Origin: an uncultured Erysipelotrichaceae bacterium
Lineage (GTDB): Bacteria > Bacillota_I > Bacilli_A > Erysipelotrichales > Erysipelotrichaceae
DNA: 6,596 nt
Reading direction: 5' to 3'
NCBI GenBank assembly: GCA_937893225.1
Contig: CALBJM010000371.1
Span: forward strand, 1 to 6,596
In this document: positions 6,250-6,596 of the stretch, piece after piece
Numbering within the stretch: position 1 is the stretch's first letter
Layout: every line of letters begins with the position of its first letter
Made by a program: the position numbers and the translations under genes
The notes under the pieces: generated by a model
What the model was told of the DNA's origin: nothing
The model's database searches: none
Seen by the model: the letters and a program-made list of their open reading frames with translations, nothing else

Positions 6250-6254
6250 CTAAA

Positions 6255-6278
6255 AAAGAAGATAAATTTATCTTCTTT
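6255..6278. promoter_or_regulatory. Perfect 24-base palindrome upstream of the promoter
   Basis: Each half is AAAGAAGATAAA and its reverse complement, with no mismatch and no spacer, centred at 6266/6267. It starts six bases upstream of the -35 box of the minus-strand promoter, a place where a dimeric regulator could bind. Read leftward as RNA it would also fold into a hairpin followed by a U-run (complement of A6252-6257), so it may instead be a terminator for a minus-strand transcript entering from the right. No minus-strand gene is visible there to need one. Confidence 0.6.
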
Positions 6279-6414
6279 CTAAAGGTTTTTACAATTTTCA
6301 CAAACAACATTCTAAACAACTACGAAAAACAAATAATCAATTATAATTCACTATCACTTTCAATATCATAGCATTTCAATAATGATGGTAAAAGCCTTTT
6401 TTTTTTAACCAAAT
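6279..6414. other. Intergenic stretch with no supported gene
   Basis: Very AT-rich sequence between the HicB-like gene and the right-edge pseudogene. It contains a run of ten T (6397-6406) preceded by AAAAGCC, without a convincing stem, so I do not call it a terminator. I see no RNA gene, coding frame or ribosome binding site that stands up. Confidence 0.5.
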
Positions 6415-6448
6415 TATACTTATCCTATAGATAAGAAAGAGGATAAGT
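6415..6448 (+). promoter_or_regulatory. Possible -10 box with overlapping CTTATC/GATAAG inverted repeats
   Basis: TATACT (6415-6420) is one base from a -10 consensus, but no -35 box is at proper spacing. Overlapping it is the dyad CTTATC-CTATA-GATAAG (6419-6435). The left arm can also pair with a third copy further on (ACTTATCC at 6418-6425 with GGATAAGT at 6441-6448), which covers the ribosome binding site of the next start. The layout would suit an operator or two competing hairpins, but the arms are short. Confidence 0.35.
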
Positions 6449-6449
6449 G

Positions 6450-6596
6450 ATGATGGAATATAATCCTTCACGGTATAAAAACGGAATCTGTATTGTTTTC
6501 AAGTATAGTTTTAATTATTGGTAGCATAATATTTCAAGAAAGGATAATACACAGATAGCGTAAAATATTTTGTGTAAACGTTAGTAGGCAGAGTAT
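6450..6596 (+). pseudogene. Probable decayed aldo/keto reductase gene, N-terminal fragment running off the window
   Basis: AAAGAGGA (6436-6443) lies six bases before ATG 6450, a good start signal. The open part is only 24 codons, MMEYNPSRYKNG then ICIVFKYSFNYW, ended by TAG at 6522-6524. The same frame then reads HNISRKDNTQIA, a TAA, NILCKR, two TAGs and AEY. From memory of the family, aldo/keto reductases of the YghZ group start M-x-x-N-x-x-RY-x-x-M-x-YRRCGKSGL-LP-x-ISLGLWHNFG, followed by a helix ending in -KAFD. The fragment shares in order: the RY near the start, a K-x-S-[LF]-x-[LY]-W-H-N string (with the stop inserted between W and H), and an N-I-L-x-K string. The YRRCGKSG part appears deleted. 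Several in-frame stops rule out a working enzyme. A chance 24-codon frame is the alternative. Confidence 0.42.

Noticed and set aside
6119..6319. 66-residue minus-strand frame with a cysteine-rich end
   Set aside because: It overlaps the better supported HicB-like gene in another frame, spans that gene's promoter and palindrome, and has no recognisable domain.
6388..6410. Ten-T run as an intrinsic terminator
   Set aside because: The bases before it do not form a stem of useful length; only a few weak pairs (GGT with ACC) can be drawn.
6450..6524. 24-residue intact small protein
   Set aside because: The start signal is good, but collinear similarity continuing past the stop is better explained by a decayed longer gene; a small protein is not excluded.

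Overview
The window is AT-rich bacterial DNA. Its gene set and order (ftsH, then hslO, then a dus gene) and its strong Gram-positive ribosome binding sites point to a low-GC Bacillota. The protein style suggests a gut Erysipelotrichia-like or similar Firmicute. That lineage is my inference; no rRNA or other decisive marker is present.

Positions 1-5334 are a left-to-right block. It opens with the 3' two thirds of ftsH (membrane AAA+ zinc protease, 5' end outside the window), closed by a strong intrinsic terminator that overlaps the ftsH stop codon. Only 11 bases after the terminator comes a small four-helix membrane protein of unknown function. Next is a cytosolic glycoside hydrolase family 2 enzyme, then the redox chaperone Hsp33 (hslO) and a tRNA-dihydrouridine synthase (dus). 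The last three are tightly packed: GH2 and hslO overlap by 4 bases (ATGA), hslO and dus by 17. In relatives ftsH and hslO lie close together, so the membrane protein and the sugar hydrolase look like accessory genes lodged in a protein-quality-control and tRNA-modification operon.

Positions 5331-5634, between the convergent dus gene and the next gene, hold the most unusual structure in the window. This is a directly repeated element of about 130 bases, present twice about 162 bases apart. Each copy has a long hairpin with an invariant 8-base loop (GAGGGGAT), a second hairpin (GTCAGAT...ATCTGAC) and a conserved AT-rich tail. The stem of the first hairpin differs between copies at three pairs, and all three changes are compensated on the other arm while the loop is unchanged. 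That pattern suggests selection on RNA structure. The first copy begins at the stop codon of dus and doubles as its terminator.

Positions 5635-6278, minus strand, carry a 187-residue protein whose last 50 residues look like a HicB-type antitoxin fold, with no HicA partner beside it. It has a clear promoter, and a perfect 24-base palindrome sits just upstream of the -35 box. Positions 6279-6435 hold no gene I can support. From 6450 to the right edge there is a good ribosome binding site and start codon followed by a frame broken by stops. Its residues resemble the start of an aldo/keto reductase, so I read it, with moderate doubt, as a decayed pseudogene.
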